Source: Acinetobacter lwoffii (GTDB lineage: Bacteria > Pseudomonadota > Gammaproteobacteria > Pseudomonadales > Moraxellaceae). Taken from it: a stretch of DNA of 54,590 nt. Below are positions 35,772 through 46,513 of the stretch, in pieces. Made by a program: the position numbers and the translations under genes. Numbering within the stretch: the first letter of the stretch is position 1; every line of letters begins with the position of its first letter. The stretch lies in the NCBI RefSeq assembly GCF_024129355.1, contig NZ_JAMXXP010000020.1, positions 1 to 54,590 of the forward strand. Reading direction: 5' to 3'. A model generated the notes under the pieces. It had not been told where the DNA came from, ran no database searches, and saw only the letters and a program-made list of their open reading frames with translations.

Positions 35772-36242
35772 ATGAATATCAACCTCACATTGTTTGGCCA
35801 AGCGATTGCGTTTGCGATTTTTGTCGCATTCTGCATGAAGTTTGTATGGCCACCACTAATCAATGCGATTAGTGAACGTCAGCGTAAAATCGCTGATGGC
35901 TTAAATGCTGCTGAAAAAGCGAAGGCTGACCTTGCAGATGCGCAAGCACAAGTGAAAGCTGAGTTAGACGCGGCAAAAGCACAAGCGGCTCAATTGATCG
36001 AACAAGCGAACCGTCGTGGTGCACAATTGATCGAAGAAGCGCGTACCCAAGCTGCGGCTGAAGGTGAGCGTATTCGTCAACAGGCTAAAGAAGCTGTTGA
36101 TACTGAAATCAATGCTGCTCGCGAAGAATTGCGTCAACAAGTGGCTGCTCTTGCAGTAACTGGTGCTGAGAAAATTCTTAGCCAGCAAGTTGATGCAGAA
36201 GCTCACAATGCCATGCTGACTCAGCTGGCTGCTAAACTTTAA
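35772..36242 (+). CDS. atpF: ATP synthase F0 subunit b
   Basis: A 156-residue stator subunit. One N-terminal membrane helix (about 5-25, [23 protein letters not shown]) is followed by a long charged helix rich in Ala, Lys, Glu and Gln that dimerises as a right-handed coiled coil and reaches the delta subunit. A TTGAGGAATTTGCA ribosome-binding site precedes ATG 35772. It lies 39 bases after atpE. Confidence 0.97.
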   Translation: MNINLTLFGQAIAFAIFVAFCMKFVWPPLINAISERQRKIADGLNAAEKAKADLADAQAQVKAELDAAKAQAAQLIEQANRRGAQLIEEARTQAAAEGERIRQQAKEAVDTEINAAREELRQQVAALAVTGAEKILSQQVDAEAHNAMLTQLAAKL

Positions 36243-36254
36243 GAGAGGCGGATT

Positions 36255-36791
36255 ATGGCTGAACTCTTGACGTTGGCACGCCCATACGCTAAAGCAGCAT
36301 TTGCTTACGCTTCTGAGCAAAGTGCAACTGACTCTTGGTCAACAGCACTTGAATTGCTCAGTGCTGCGGTGCAAGACGAAGCATTTTCAGCTTATCTAAA
36401 TCGCCCTGAGCTTACACCTGCTGAGCAGGTGGCTCTTTTTGCGAAAGTTTTAGGTGAAGACCAAACTGCAGCAGTGTCTAACTTCCTGACATTGCTTGCA
36501 GAGAATAACCGTTTGGTTCTTCTTCCTGAGATTGCAGCAGAATATGAGCAGCTTAAATCACAGAATAACAATACTGTGGATGTTGTGATTGAATCAGCAT
36601 TCCCATTGACTTCTGTACAGGAACAACTTCTTACTCACGCATTAGAGAAAAAATTCGAAGCGGCGGTAAATGTTTCTGTAGAAGTTAACCCAGCGCTGAT
36701 TGCTGGTGTAGTTATTCGTGCAGGCGACCAAGTGATAGATGATTCTGCGCTTAACAAGCTTGAAAAAATGCGTACTCGTCTTCTTGCTTAA
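36255..36791 (+). CDS. atpH: ATP synthase F1 subunit delta
   Basis: A 178-residue stator protein linking subunit b to F1. The N-terminal helical bundle begins [15 protein letters not shown], and the C-terminal conserved stretch is [29 protein letters not shown]. It begins 12 bases after atpF. Confidence 0.97.
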   Translation: MAELLTLARPYAKAAFAYASEQSATDSWSTALELLSAAVQDEAFSAYLNRPELTPAEQVALFAKVLGEDQTAAVSNFLTLLAENNRLVLLPEIAAEYEQLKSQNNNTVDVVIESAFPLTSVQEQLLTHALEKKFEAAVNVSVEVNPALIAGVVIRAGDQVIDDSALNKLEKMRTRLLA

Positions 36792-36836
36792 TTGCATTTA
36801 GAAGACTGAACTTTAAAAAGATTGAGGTATAGCGCA

Positions 36837-38381
36837 ATGCAACAACTGAATCCATCCGAGATCAGTGCGCTCATTAAACAGCGTATCGGCGATCTGGACA
36901 CCAGCGCAACCGCTAAGAACGAAGGAACCATTGTTATGGTTTCCGACGGTATTGTGCGTATTCACGGCTTAGCTGACGCTATGTACGGTGAAATGATCGA
37001 ATTCGACGGCGGCCTTTACGGTATGGCACTGAACCTAGAACAGGATTCAGTGGGCGTCGTTGTTTTAGGTAACTACTTAAGCCTTCAAGAAGGTCAAAAA
37101 GCGCGTTGCACAGGTCGTGTATTAGAAGTTCCGGTTGGTCCAGAACTTTTAGGCCGTGTAGTAGATGCTTTGGGTAACCCGATTGATGGTAAAGGCCCTA
37201 TTGATGCAAAATTAACTGATGCTGTTGAAAAAGTAGCACCAGGCGTAATTTGGCGTCAATCAGTGGATCAACCTGTACAAACTGGTTATAAATCAGTAGA
37301 TACAATGATCCCTGTAGGCCGTGGTCAACGTGAGTTGATCATTGGTGACCGTCAAACTGGTAAAACAGCAATGGCGATCGACGCGATCATCGCTCAGAAA
37401 AACTCTGGCATTAAATGTGTATACGTAGCAATCGGTCAAAAACAATCGACTATCGCTAACGTGGTACGCAAGCTAGAAGAAACTGGCGCTATGGCGTATA
37501 CAACTGTTGTAGCAGCAGCTGCAGCTGATCCAGCAGCAATGCTGTATCTAGCTCCGTACTCTGGCTGTACAATGGGCGAATACTTCCGTGACCGCGGTGA
37601 AGATGCGTTAATCATTTATGATGACTTGTCTAAGCAAGCTGTTGCTTACCGTCAAATTTCATTGCTTTTACGCCGTCCACCAGGTCGTGAAGCGTATCCA
37701 GGTGACGTGTTCTATCTACACTCGCGTCTACTTGAACGTGCTTCTCGTGTATCTGCTGACTACGTTGAGAAATTCACTAACGGTGAAGTTAAAGGCCAAA
37801 CTGGTTCATTAACTGCATTGCCGATTATTGAAACTCAAGCGGGTGACGTATCTGCATTCGTACCAACCAACGTAATTTCGATTACTGATGGTCAGATCTT
37901 CCTTGAAACATCATTATTCAACGCAGGTATTCGTCCTGCTGTGAACGCGGGTATCTCTGTATCTCGTGTTGGTGGTTCAGCGCAAACCAAGATCATCAAG
38001 AAATTGTCTGGTGGTATCCGTACTGCTTTGGCGCAATACCGTGAATTGGCAGCATTTGCTCAGTTCGCTTCTGATCTTGACGAAGCAACTCGTAAGCAAC
38101 TTGAACATGGTCAACGTGTAACTGAGTTAATGAAGCAAAAACAATATGCTCCTTACTCAATTGCTGACCAAGCTGTTTCAATTTATGCATCTAACGAAGG
38201 CTACATGGCTGACGTAGACGTTAAGAAAATCGTAGACTTTGATGCTGCGTTAATTTCTTACTTCCGTTCAGAACATGCTGCGTTAATGCAACAAATCGAT
38301 GCCTCTGGTGATTACAACAAAGACATTGAAGCTGCAATCAAAGCAGGTATTGAAAGCTTTAAAGCGACTCAAACTTACTAA
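36837..38381 (+). CDS. atpA: ATP synthase F1 subunit alpha
   Basis: A 514-residue non-catalytic nucleotide-binding subunit. Walker A is GDRQTGKTA, the Walker B region is [13 protein letters not shown], and the alpha-specific segment [14 protein letters not shown] is present. The frame extends five codons up to a TTG at 36822, but the GAGG ribosome-binding site lies inside that extension, so ATG 36837 (MQQLNPSEI) is right. It is followed by an 88-base gap with a hairpin before atpG. Confidence 0.98.
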   Translation: MQQLNPSEISALIKQRIGDLDTSATAKNEGTIVMVSDGIVRIHGLADAMYGEMIEFDGGLYGMALNLEQDSVGVVVLGNYLSLQEGQKARCTGRVLEVPVGPELLGRVVDALGNPIDGKGPIDAKLTDAVEKVAPGVIWRQSVDQPVQTGYKSVDTMIPVGRGQRELIIGDRQTGKTAMAIDAIIAQKNSGIKCVYVAIGQKQSTIANVVRKLEETGAMAYTTVVAAAAADPAAMLYLAPYSGCTMGEYFRDRGEDALIIYDDLSKQAVAYRQISLLLRRPPGREAYPGDVFYLHSRLLERASRVSADYVEKFTNGEVKGQTGSLTALPIIETQAGDVSAFVPTNVISITDGQIFLETSLFNAGIRPAVNAGISVSRVGGSAQTKIIKKLSGGIRTALAQYRELAAFAQFASDLDEATRKQLEHGQRVTELMKQKQYAPYSIADQAVSIYASNEGYMADVDVKKIVDFDAALISYFRSEHAALMQQIDASGDYNKDIEAAIKAGIESFKATQTY

Positions 38382-38428
38382 TTTAGCAACTTGCTAGATT
38401 AGTGTTGGTTTGGTTCACGGAATCAACC

Positions 38429-38454
38429 TTCGGAAGCTCGCAAGGGCTTTCGAA
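38429..38454 (+). other. Intercistronic hairpin between atpA and atpG
   Basis: TTCGGAAGC (38429-38437) pairs with GCTTTCGAA (38446-38454) with one wobble, ending 15 bases before atpG. There is no T-run; it could tune the alpha to gamma ratio or be an RNase site. Confidence 0.55.
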
Positions 38455-38469
38455 TACTAGGTTAAGCGT

Positions 38470-39339
38470 ATGGCAAATTTAAAAGAAATTCGCGCCAAAG
38501 TAGCTAGTATCAAGAGCACGCAGAAGATTACTCGAGCGATGCAAATGGTAGCAGCTTCTAAGATGCGTCGTGCGCAAGAGCGTATGGCTCAAGGCCGTCC
38601 GTATGCCGAAAATATGCACCGTGTAATTGCTCATTTGGTCCAAGCGAATCCTGAATACAAACACCGTTATATGGTTGAACGCCCGGTTAAGCGCGTTGGC
38701 TATATCATTGTGTCTTCAGATCGTGGCCTTGCTGGTGGTTTGAACATTAACCTGTTCAAGAAAGTGGTTAAACACGTTCAACAGCAACAAGAGCAGTCAA
38801 TTGAAGTTCAATTTGCTTTAATTGGTCAAAAAGCGGTTTCGTTTTTTAAAAACTACGGCGGTAAAGTGCTTGGTGCGACGACGCAAGTCGGTGATGCCCC
38901 AAGTCTTGAGCAGTTATCTGGTTCTGTACAGGTGATGTTGGACGCTTATGATAAAGGCGAGTTAGATCGTATTTATCTAGTGTCAAACGGCTTTGTCAAT
39001 GCCATGACTCAAAATCAAAAGATCGAACAACTTGTTCCTTTGGCTGCTGCTGAAGAAGACAAGAATCTGAACCGTCAATACGGTTGGGATTACATCTACG
39101 AGCCTGAAGCTGAAGAGCTTTTAAATGGCTTGTTGGTTCGCTATATCGAGTCTGTGGTGTATCAAGGTGTGATTGAAAACATCGCATGTGAGCAGTCTGC
39201 ACGTATGGTCGCTATGAAAGCAGCGACAGACAACGCAGGCGAGATCATTAAGAGCCTGCAACTTATTTATAACAAGCTGCGTCAAGCCGCGATTACTCAG
39301 GAAATTTCTGAGATCGTTGGTGGTGCCGCTGCCGTTTAA
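38470..39339 (+). CDS. atpG: ATP synthase F1 subunit gamma
   Basis: A 289-residue central-stalk subunit. The N-terminal helix [28 protein letters not shown] and the C-terminal helix [28 protein letters not shown] form the antiparallel coiled coil that rotates inside the alpha3beta3 ring. [11 protein letters not shown] in the Rossmann-like part is a family signature. The ribosome-binding site is weak and the upstream hairpin may lower its translation relative to alpha and beta. Confidence 0.98.
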   Translation: MANLKEIRAKVASIKSTQKITRAMQMVAASKMRRAQERMAQGRPYAENMHRVIAHLVQANPEYKHRYMVERPVKRVGYIIVSSDRGLAGGLNINLFKKVVKHVQQQQEQSIEVQFALIGQKAVSFFKNYGGKVLGATTQVGDAPSLEQLSGSVQVMLDAYDKGELDRIYLVSNGFVNAMTQNQKIEQLVPLAAAEEDKNLNRQYGWDYIYEPEAEELLNGLLVRYIESVVYQGVIENIACEQSARMVAMKAATDNAGEIIKSLQLIYNKLRQAAITQEISEIVGGAAAV

Positions 39340-39350
39340 CATTATTTTGA

Positions 39351-40760
<1,410 letters not shown>

Positions 40761-40787
40761 TTAGCTACTCTAATTTAGGAGATTCTC

Positions 40788-41207
40788 ATGGCGACTATGC
40801 AATGTGATGTTGTAAGTGTTCAGGAGTCTTTGTACTCAGGCACTATAACTATGCTAATTGCAAAAGGTGCTGGCGGTGAGTTGGGTATTATGCCTGGCCA
40901 TGCTCCGTTGGTAACTTTGCTCCAACCTGGCGCGATCCGCGTTATTTTGGAAAACGGTACAGAAGAGTTGATCTATGTATCTGGTGGTGTTCTAGAAGTT
41001 CAACCGCATGTTGTTACGGTTCTTGCAGATACTGCAGTCCGTGCAGAAAACTTAGATGAAGCAGCTATTGTTGAAGCGCGTAAACACGCTGAAGCATTGC
41101 TTGCGAATCAAAAGAGCGATTTGGACGCTGCTGCTGCTTTGGCTGCTCTTGCAGAAACTGCTGCTCAGCTGGAAACGATCCGCAAAATCAAAAACCGCGC
41201 TCAATAA
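40788..41207 (+). CDS. atpC: ATP synthase F1 subunit epsilon
   Basis: A 139-residue subunit: an N-terminal beta sandwich with GELGIMPGHAPLVTLLQPGAIRV and a C-terminal helical hairpin rich in Ala and Glu that can insert into F1 and block ATP hydrolysis. It ends the atp operon, followed by an intrinsic terminator 18 bases on. Confidence 0.97.
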   Translation: MATMQCDVVSVQESLYSGTITMLIAKGAGGELGIMPGHAPLVTLLQPGAIRVILENGTEELIYVSGGVLEVQPHVVTVLADTAVRAENLDEAAIVEARKHAEALLANQKSDLDAAAALAALAETAAQLETIRKIKNRAQ

Positions 41208-41224
41208 GAGACGGTTTGAGATTG

Positions 41225-41253
41225 AAAAAGCCACCCGAAAGGGTGGTTTTTTT
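41225..41253 (+). terminator. Intrinsic terminator of the atp operon
   Basis: AAAAAG then CCACCC, loop GAAA, GGGTGG and seven T: a strong, compact terminator. Confidence 0.93.
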
Positions 41254-41287
41254 ATATACTAATTTTTTAAATAGTATTTCTAGAATA

Positions 41288-42079
41288 ATGAAAATAGTTT
41301 CTTTGAATCCAATTTTTGAGGGTGTTAAGCAAGATTCAAAAATTGTTTATGAAAAAATATTATGTATTGAATGTAAAACAAAAATTAAGCATGAGGTATT
41401 GGTAGATATATCACACAATGATTGTTCTGATCCAAATATATCTTTTTATTATAATTATAGAATTTTGAGATGTTTAAATTGTGAGTCTATTTCATATCAA
41501 ACAAAGTCCCATGACTCTTATGACGTTGATCCTGTAGGGTATGATCAAAGTGAAGATATGATCTACCAAGTAAATTATTTATATAAAACTTTTCCTCTTA
41601 GAGACGAAGAAACTGCTTTTTCTAAAGAGTTTGAGAAAATCTTACCTGAAGAGATTTATTCTACTTATGAAGAGGTCATAGTGGCGTTAAATAATAAAAT
41701 GCCTTTGCTAACTGGATTAGGCTTGAGAACATTATTAGAGCAGATTGTGAAATATTTTGGTCATTCAGATGATTTGGGGGAAATTTTAAATAAGTTTGAA
41801 CATGAGGGTTTTATCTCAACTAAGCAAAGAGGCTTACTTGATGATATTCGTTATTTAGGGAATGATGCTGCACATAGGGCAGACTCCAAAACTCGAAAAG
41901 AGCTAGTTTTGCACTTAAAAGTTTTAGAAAATTTAATTCAACAACTTTTTGTTTACTACAATTTAGATCAAGAAGAGATAAGAAAAATTAAAAGTGTAGG
42001 ATTAAAACCATCACCTAGACATCCCATTCCAGTAGTAAGAGAAACTACTCAAAAGAGAAGACCTAAGAAGAGATTATAA
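41288..42079 (+). CDS. Zinc-ribbon, DUF4145-domain protein
   Basis: A 263-residue protein. Two CxxC pairs (Cys26/Cys29 in CIECK, Cys62/Cys65 in CLNCE) form a probable zinc ribbon. Residues about 132-222 (GLGLRTLLEQIVKYFG, RYLGNDAAHRAD) match the DUF4145 pattern, a helical domain found in many proteins near restriction and defence genes. The C-terminus is basic (KRRPKKRL). The function is unknown. The frame is open further up to 41216, but this would overlap the atp terminator, so ATG 41288 is the start. No clear ribosome-binding site is seen. It is much AT-richer than the atp genes and probably acquired horizontally. Confidence 0.8.
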   Translation: MKIVSLNPIFEGVKQDSKIVYEKILCIECKTKIKHEVLVDISHNDCSDPNISFYYNYRILRCLNCESISYQTKSHDSYDVDPVGYDQSEDMIYQVNYLYKTFPLRDEETAFSKEFEKILPEEIYSTYEEVIVALNNKMPLLTGLGLRTLLEQIVKYFGHSDDLGEILNKFEHEGFISTKQRGLLDDIRYLGNDAAHRADSKTRKELVLHLKVLENLIQQLFVYYNLDQEEIRKIKSVGLKPSPRHPIPVVRETTQKRRPKKRL

Positions 42080-42281
42080 AATCTCTGCATTTATTGCATT
42101 CTGTACCGCTCGATATAACTTTTACCCTTTCTCAGTAATGTTTTGAACCAATCTGTAAGCAGAAACACGCCATAAAAAAATCAGTGATAAGTTAAATGAT
42201 TCGAACAGATTTCGCTTGTTATAGCTTAATACGATAGAAGTTTAGAACAGGCAAAACTTATAATTGAAAAAAGGGAAAACC

Positions 42282-43658
42282 ATGGCTTATCAATCTATTA
42301 ATCCATTTACCAATCAAAAATTGAAAGACTACCCATCGCATAGCGATCAAGATATTCAACATGCACTCGATACTGCAGAAAAAATTCTAAAGTCAGAATG
42401 GTCACAGCAGGTCGATACCCGTATTGCAGTACTGCGTAAATTGGCTACCAACATGCGAGCGCAAAAAGCTGAACTGGCCAAGCTTATGACCCAGGATATG
42501 GGGAAACTGATTAAGCAAAGTGAAGGTGAAATCGAAACCTGCGCCAAAATTGCAGAATACTATGCCGATCATGCCAAAGAATTTTTAGCACCCGTGTCCT
42601 ATGAAACGGAACTAGGAGAAGCTTGGGTCGAGCATCATCCACTGGGTATTATCATGGCGGTTGAACCGTGGAATTTTCCATTTTATCAACTGATGCGGGT
42701 ATTTGCGCCGAACTGTGCGATTGGTAATCCGGTTCTGGCAAAACATGCCGGCATTGTGCCGCAATGTGCAGAAGCCTTTGAGCAATTGGTCTTGGATGCA
42801 GGCGCACCCAAAGGTGTCTGGACCAATCTGTTTATCAGCAGTGATCAGGTCGCGCAAGTAATTGCAGACAAGCGTGTGCGTGGTGTGGCACTGACAGGTT
42901 CAGAAGGTGCGGGCAGTGCTGTGGCTGAACAGGCCGGGAAACATCTTAAAAAGTCAACGCTGGAACTGGGCGGTAATGATGTATTCATCGTACTGGATGA
43001 TGCGGATCTGGAACGCGCGATCAAGTTAGGCTGTCAGGCGCGGGTTAATAATGCCGGGCAGGTGTGTACGGCGGCGAAACGATTTATCTTGCATGAAAAA
43101 ATTGCCGAACAATTCAAAACCGGCATGCTGAAAGCTTTTGAACAGTTAAAACTGGGTGATCCGCTTGATCCTGAAACCACTTTAGGGCCACTGTCTTCAA
43201 AAGATGCGCTGGAAAAACTGACCAAGCAGGTTGAAAAGGCTGTAGCGCAAGGTGCGACCGTAGTTACTGGTGGTAAGGCTGTAGACCATCAAGGCAATTT
43301 CTATGCGCCAACCATTCTGGAAAATATCACGCGTGAAAATGAAGCCTGGTATGAAGAATTCTTTGGTCCGGTGGCGCAAATCTATGTGGCGAAGGATGAT
43401 GATGAAATTGTCGAAATTGCCAATGATTCCAATTATGGCTTAGGTGGCGTGATCCATGCTCAGGATATTGAGCGGGCGAAAAAACTGGCGTCACGGGTAG
43501 AAACTGGCATGATCTGGATCAACTGGTTTACTGACACCACGCCCGAATTGCCATTTGGTGGAATCAAAAATTCCGGTTATGGGCATGAACTGTCGATTGA
43601 TGGTTTTAGAGAGTTTGTGCAGAAGAAACTGGTCGTCGTCAAAAGCCCGAAAGAATAA
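42282..43658 (+). CDS. NAD(P)-dependent succinate-semialdehyde-type aldehyde dehydrogenase
   Basis: A 458-residue aldehyde dehydrogenase. The catalytic set is Glu228 in LELGGND and Cys262 in GQVCTAAKR, with PWNFPFYQLMR and the NAD-contacting TGSEGAGSAV. The YneI/Sad-like length and start (MAYQSINPFTNQ) suggest succinate-semialdehyde dehydrogenase, which feeds 4-aminobutyrate and related amines into the TCA cycle. The frame extends six codons up to TTG 42264, but AAGGGA in that stretch is the ribosome-binding site of ATG 42282. The gene is single, ending at a bidirectional hairpin. Confidence 0.9.
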   Translation: MAYQSINPFTNQKLKDYPSHSDQDIQHALDTAEKILKSEWSQQVDTRIAVLRKLATNMRAQKAELAKLMTQDMGKLIKQSEGEIETCAKIAEYYADHAKEFLAPVSYETELGEAWVEHHPLGIIMAVEPWNFPFYQLMRVFAPNCAIGNPVLAKHAGIVPQCAEAFEQLVLDAGAPKGVWTNLFISSDQVAQVIADKRVRGVALTGSEGAGSAVAEQAGKHLKKSTLELGGNDVFIVLDDADLERAIKLGCQARVNNAGQVCTAAKRFILHEKIAEQFKTGMLKAFEQLKLGDPLDPETTLGPLSSKDALEKLTKQVEKAVAQGATVVTGGKAVDHQGNFYAPTILENITRENEAWYEEFFGPVAQIYVAKDDDEIVEIANDSNYGLGGVIHAQDIERAKKLASRVETGMIWINWFTDTTPELPFGGIKNSGYGHELSIDGFREFVQKKLVVVKSPKE

Positions 43659-43680
43659 TATGAGCTGATCCAATGTCAAA

Positions 43681-43706
43681 GAAGCCACTATTTAGTGGTT
43701 TCTTTG
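43681..43706. terminator. Bidirectional hairpin between the aldehyde dehydrogenase and pirin genes
   Basis: AAGCCACTA and TAGTGGTTT pair almost perfectly around two bases, followed by TCTTTG. It overlaps the stop of the convergent pirin gene and probably terminates both. Confidence 0.7.
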
Positions 43707-44704
43707 TCTAGTTGGTCTGGATATTCTTCACGTTTGCCGCCTTCATAACTGGCAAAGCGCGGATGTTCTGGTGGAAATGACAGTTCAGCACTTGGCCAAG
43801 GCCAGCCACCAAACTGGGTTTCGCGATAACGGCGAAAAGCAGTATCTAGCTCTTGAGCACTATTCAAAACAAAAGGCCCATGCATAGCCACCGGTGCACC
43901 GATCGGTTCACCCTCCAGCCATAAAATATGTGATTCCAGCAGCCCGCCTTTGAGCTGAATATCTGCATCCGGTTTGAGTTCAAGTAGATGCTTCGGCGCT
44001 ATCTTCTGTCCTTCAAGTTCCAAGCTTCTACCTTGATAAAAATAACAAAAACGCGTTGCAGTAGCAGTGGTTGCAGGAATGATTAATTCTGCTTCCGGCC
44101 CTAAAGTGATTAAATAAATATTGAGCTGATTCTCTGGAAGGGCTGCCCATGAATGTGGTGGGCGGTCCAGTGCCTGAGTCTGTTTAAACTGTCCTGAAAT
44201 GACCCGGATATCCGCTTTACGTCCGCCCGCATCGGCTGAAAATACATGTGGAATCTGTTCACGCCACAACATTTTATAATCGGCTGGCTGTTTTTTCTGT
44301 TCCGGTGAGGAATTCAGCCAGATTTGAAACAGCTCCAGAGGATTGTCCTGATCCTGATGGACTAAAGGAAACATCTCGCAATGCTGTACCCCATTGCCGG
44401 TAGTCAGCCATTGCACATCACCCGCGCCATAACGTCCCGAGTTTCCCAGCGAGTCAAAATGATCGACATAACCGCGCTCGACAATGGTAATGGTTTCAAA
44501 GCCAGTATGCGGATGCTCCGGAAAACCGGGAATACTCTCGCCATAATACATGTCATATTCATGCTGCTGTGGCGGGGAAACTGGGCCTAATTCGGCATTG
44601 CCTTGTGGATAATGATCTTGATGATGAACGGTAAAAATAAAAGGATCTTTCAGATCAAGCCGGGATGTGACTGGAACCATAGAATACAGCACTGAATTCG
44701 ACAT
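43688..44704 (-). CDS. Pirin family protein (second copy)
   Basis: A 338-residue bicupin. The metal-site His residues are in FPEHPHTGFETITIVERG and QHCEMFPLVHQD, with HFDSLGNSGRYGAGDVQWLTTGNGVQH between, as in pirin/YhhW-like proteins; the C-terminal pirin domain includes LWLEGEPIGAPVAMHGPFVLNS. Its role (quercetinase or regulator) is not known. It is longer than, and clearly different from, the pirin at 14184-15131, so the two are ancient paralogues. It lies downstream of a lipoprotein gene on the same strand, 141 bases apart, with no terminator visible between. Confidence 0.9.
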   Translation of the reverse strand: MSNSVLYSMVPVTSRLDLKDPFIFTVHHQDHYPQGNAELGPVSPPQQHEYDMYYGESIPGFPEHPHTGFETITIVERGYVDHFDSLGNSGRYGAGDVQWLTTGNGVQHCEMFPLVHQDQDNPLELFQIWLNSSPEQKKQPADYKMLWREQIPHVFSADAGGRKADIRVISGQFKQTQALDRPPHSWAALPENQLNIYLITLGPEAELIIPATTATATRFCYFYQGRSLELEGQKIAPKHLLELKPDADIQLKGGLLESHILWLEGEPIGAPVAMHGPFVLNSAQELDTAFRRYRETQFGGWPWPSAELSFPPEHPRFASYEGGKREEYPDQLDKETTK

Positions 44705-44845
44705 GATTGAACTCCTGATGATCTGATTAGATGAAAATTCCTGATCTAAATATAATTTTTATAATCGATAACAGTGTATAGCCTGCAAGACGATTGAGGA
44801 AGATGTGTTTCGATCAATCGCCTCAAAATGAGATTTTTAAGTATT

Positions 44846-45445
44846 TTAAGTGTTGTCCTGATCAGTATTGCTCTCTGATTTCTGATCTGGATTCTGGATC
44901 AGCAAGCCGGCCAGTTTGACCATTTCGGATTGCACATTAACCATCTGGGATTCAATCTTTTTCAAGTTCACTTGGCTGAAATCCACCTGACCATTTAAAA
45001 GAGGAGAAGCCAGAACTTGCTGATTGGCGGTCATAATGTTGTCACGAATCTGGTCAATTTCCTGACTTTTCAAGTTCAGGTTGCCTAACACCTGATTAAA
45101 ATTGCTGAGTTGCTGTTGTAGCTGGGTCGCAGTGGACTGCAGTTGCTGGGTATCTTTAGCTTCGACCGCCGTTTGCAGTTCGCTCTGGGTCTGTTTTAAC
45201 TGTTCCACATAACTGCCGGCCTTGAGCTGCAAGTCGGCGACATCCCGAACCATATAAAACATATTGCCAGATTTAAGTTCAGTTGGTGTTGCCGAGCCTT
45301 GTTGCTGAGAGGCTGATTCTAAATCTGACGTTGTTGTATCTGCCTGTTCAGTCGGTGTTTCGACAGCCTGTTCACAGCCCATCAGTAAAATTCCCGAGCT
45401 AAATAATGCGAAAGGAAGGACAGCATTGGCAAGAATCTTGGACAT
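44846..45445 (-). CDS. Coiled-coil lipoprotein of unknown function
   Basis: A 199-residue protein with a lipoprotein signal peptide ending in LLMGC (Cys24). Residue 25 is Glu, and the following 40 residues are rich in Thr, Ser, Gln and Glu. Residues about 65-185 are Gln- and Leu-rich with heptad character (LKQTQSELQTAVEAKDTQQLQSTATQLQQQL is an example region at about 83-113), which suggests a long helical or coiled-coil part in the periplasm. I do not recognise a family. It may be co-transcribed with the downstream pirin gene. Confidence 0.75.
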   Translation of the reverse strand: MSKILANAVLPFALFSSGILLMGCEQAVETPTEQADTTTSDLESASQQQGSATPTELKSGNMFYMVRDVADLQLKAGSYVEQLKQTQSELQTAVEAKDTQQLQSTATQLQQQLSNFNQVLGNLNLKSQEIDQIRDNIMTANQQVLASPLLNGQVDFSQVNLKKIESQMVNVQSEMVKLAGLLIQNPDQKSESNTDQDNT

Positions 45446-45701
45446 GGAATCAGGGTCTCGATACAGGTGATGGAATTTTATTAGTATCTAATATAAGGAC
45501 AAACTATGGAGATAAAAAAGATTGTTGCAAACTCATAACAATTCTTCTGGGTTGTGAACGTTACTCTATTCAAAAACAAGAAAAAGATTATTAAAAGCTG
45601 GTAAAGAAGTACTTTGCTCTCACCAAATTGGCTTGTTTGGCCCGCAATCACTTTGAAAATGTTTTAGGTGAATTTGAATGCAATTAAATAATCGTTTTTA
45701 A
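45446..45701. other. Intergenic region without a supported gene
   Basis: AT-rich sequence upstream of the reverse-strand lipoprotein gene. It should contain that gene's promoter; I could not place one firmly. The only clear element is the terminator that follows at 45702-45743. Confidence 0.5.
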
Positions 45702-45743
45702 ATAAAAAAAAATAAGTATCTACCAAGAAAATAGATACTTATT
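45702..45743 (-). terminator. Strong intrinsic terminator of the glutathione peroxidase gene
   Basis: On the reverse strand a perfect 12-base stem (AATAAGTATCTA with its complement, 45711-45722 and 45732-45743) is followed by a long T-run (A-rich 45702-45712 on the given strand). Confidence 0.9.
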
Positions 45744-45775
45744 TCAAGCTTGATGATTATGAGAATAATCGAGAA

Positions 45776-46321
45776 TTATTTTGCAATTTCTGCATTCACT
45801 GCATCGACAATCCGTGGATCATCCGCAGTGATATCTGGAGCAAAACGTGCCACTACTTCACCATTTTTATTGATCAGGAATTTTTCAAAGTTCCATAGTA
45901 CTTCTGGTGGCTGGTTTGGCGTTAGGCCATAATCGACCAGATCTTTCCACCAAGGGCCTTCACCGATGCGTTCCGGGATCGCTTGCGTAAGGGTGGTATA
46001 TAAAGGATGCTTGTCTTCACCCGCGACAGAGATTTTAGCAAATAGCGGGAAGTCAACTTTATAATTCACTGAGCAGAATTCCTGAATCTCGGCTTCGCTA
46101 CCCGGTTCCTGTTCCAAAAAGTTATTGGCAGGGAAGCCAAGAATTTCCAAACCTTCCGCTTTTTTGTCCTGATACAGTTTTTGTAAGCCTTCATATTGCG
46201 GCGTCAAGCCACATTTAGATGCGACGTTAACCACCAGCAAAACCTTACCCTGATACTGGTTCAGCGTCGTGTCCGTTCCTTGAATCGTTTTTACCGGAAT
46301 GTCATACACAGAGGTGCTCAT
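45776..46321 (-). CDS. Glutathione peroxidase family protein
   Basis: A 181-residue thioredoxin-fold peroxidase. Cys37 in NVASKCGLTPQY replaces the selenocysteine of animal enzymes. FPANNFLEQEPGSEAEIQEFC carries the resolving-type region with the catalytic Gln/Asn neighbourhood, and WNFEKFLINKNGEV is the usual C-terminal catalytic Trp/Asn motif. It reduces hydrogen or lipid peroxides; bacterial BtuE-like proteins often use thioredoxin rather than glutathione. It has no signal peptide. The gene is divergent from the EamA exporter and ends at a very strong terminator. Confidence 0.93.
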   Translation of the reverse strand: MSTSVYDIPVKTIQGTDTTLNQYQGKVLLVVNVASKCGLTPQYEGLQKLYQDKKAEGLEILGFPANNFLEQEPGSEAEIQEFCSVNYKVDFPLFAKISVAGEDKHPLYTTLTQAIPERIGEGPWWKDLVDYGLTPNQPPEVLWNFEKFLINKNGEVVARFAPDITADDPRIVDAVNAEIAK

Positions 46322-46513
46322 CAGATTTCCTTTTTTATTAAATGAATGAGGGCTATTTGTTTTAACGGGTATTTAAATACAGTACAAGTCGGAATCAGTG
46401 AAATGCTTACCTGCCAGCTACAAATAGCATTAATTTTAGTTGAAAAATCAATTATGCTTAGGCACTTGCCAAGAGCGCATAGATTAACAATAGATAGAGA
46501 CAGGGATGAAGTT

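Noticed and set aside
41216..41287. Upstream extension of the DUF4145 gene to a TTG
   Set aside because: It would run through the atp operon terminator hairpin, so it cannot be a real coding start.
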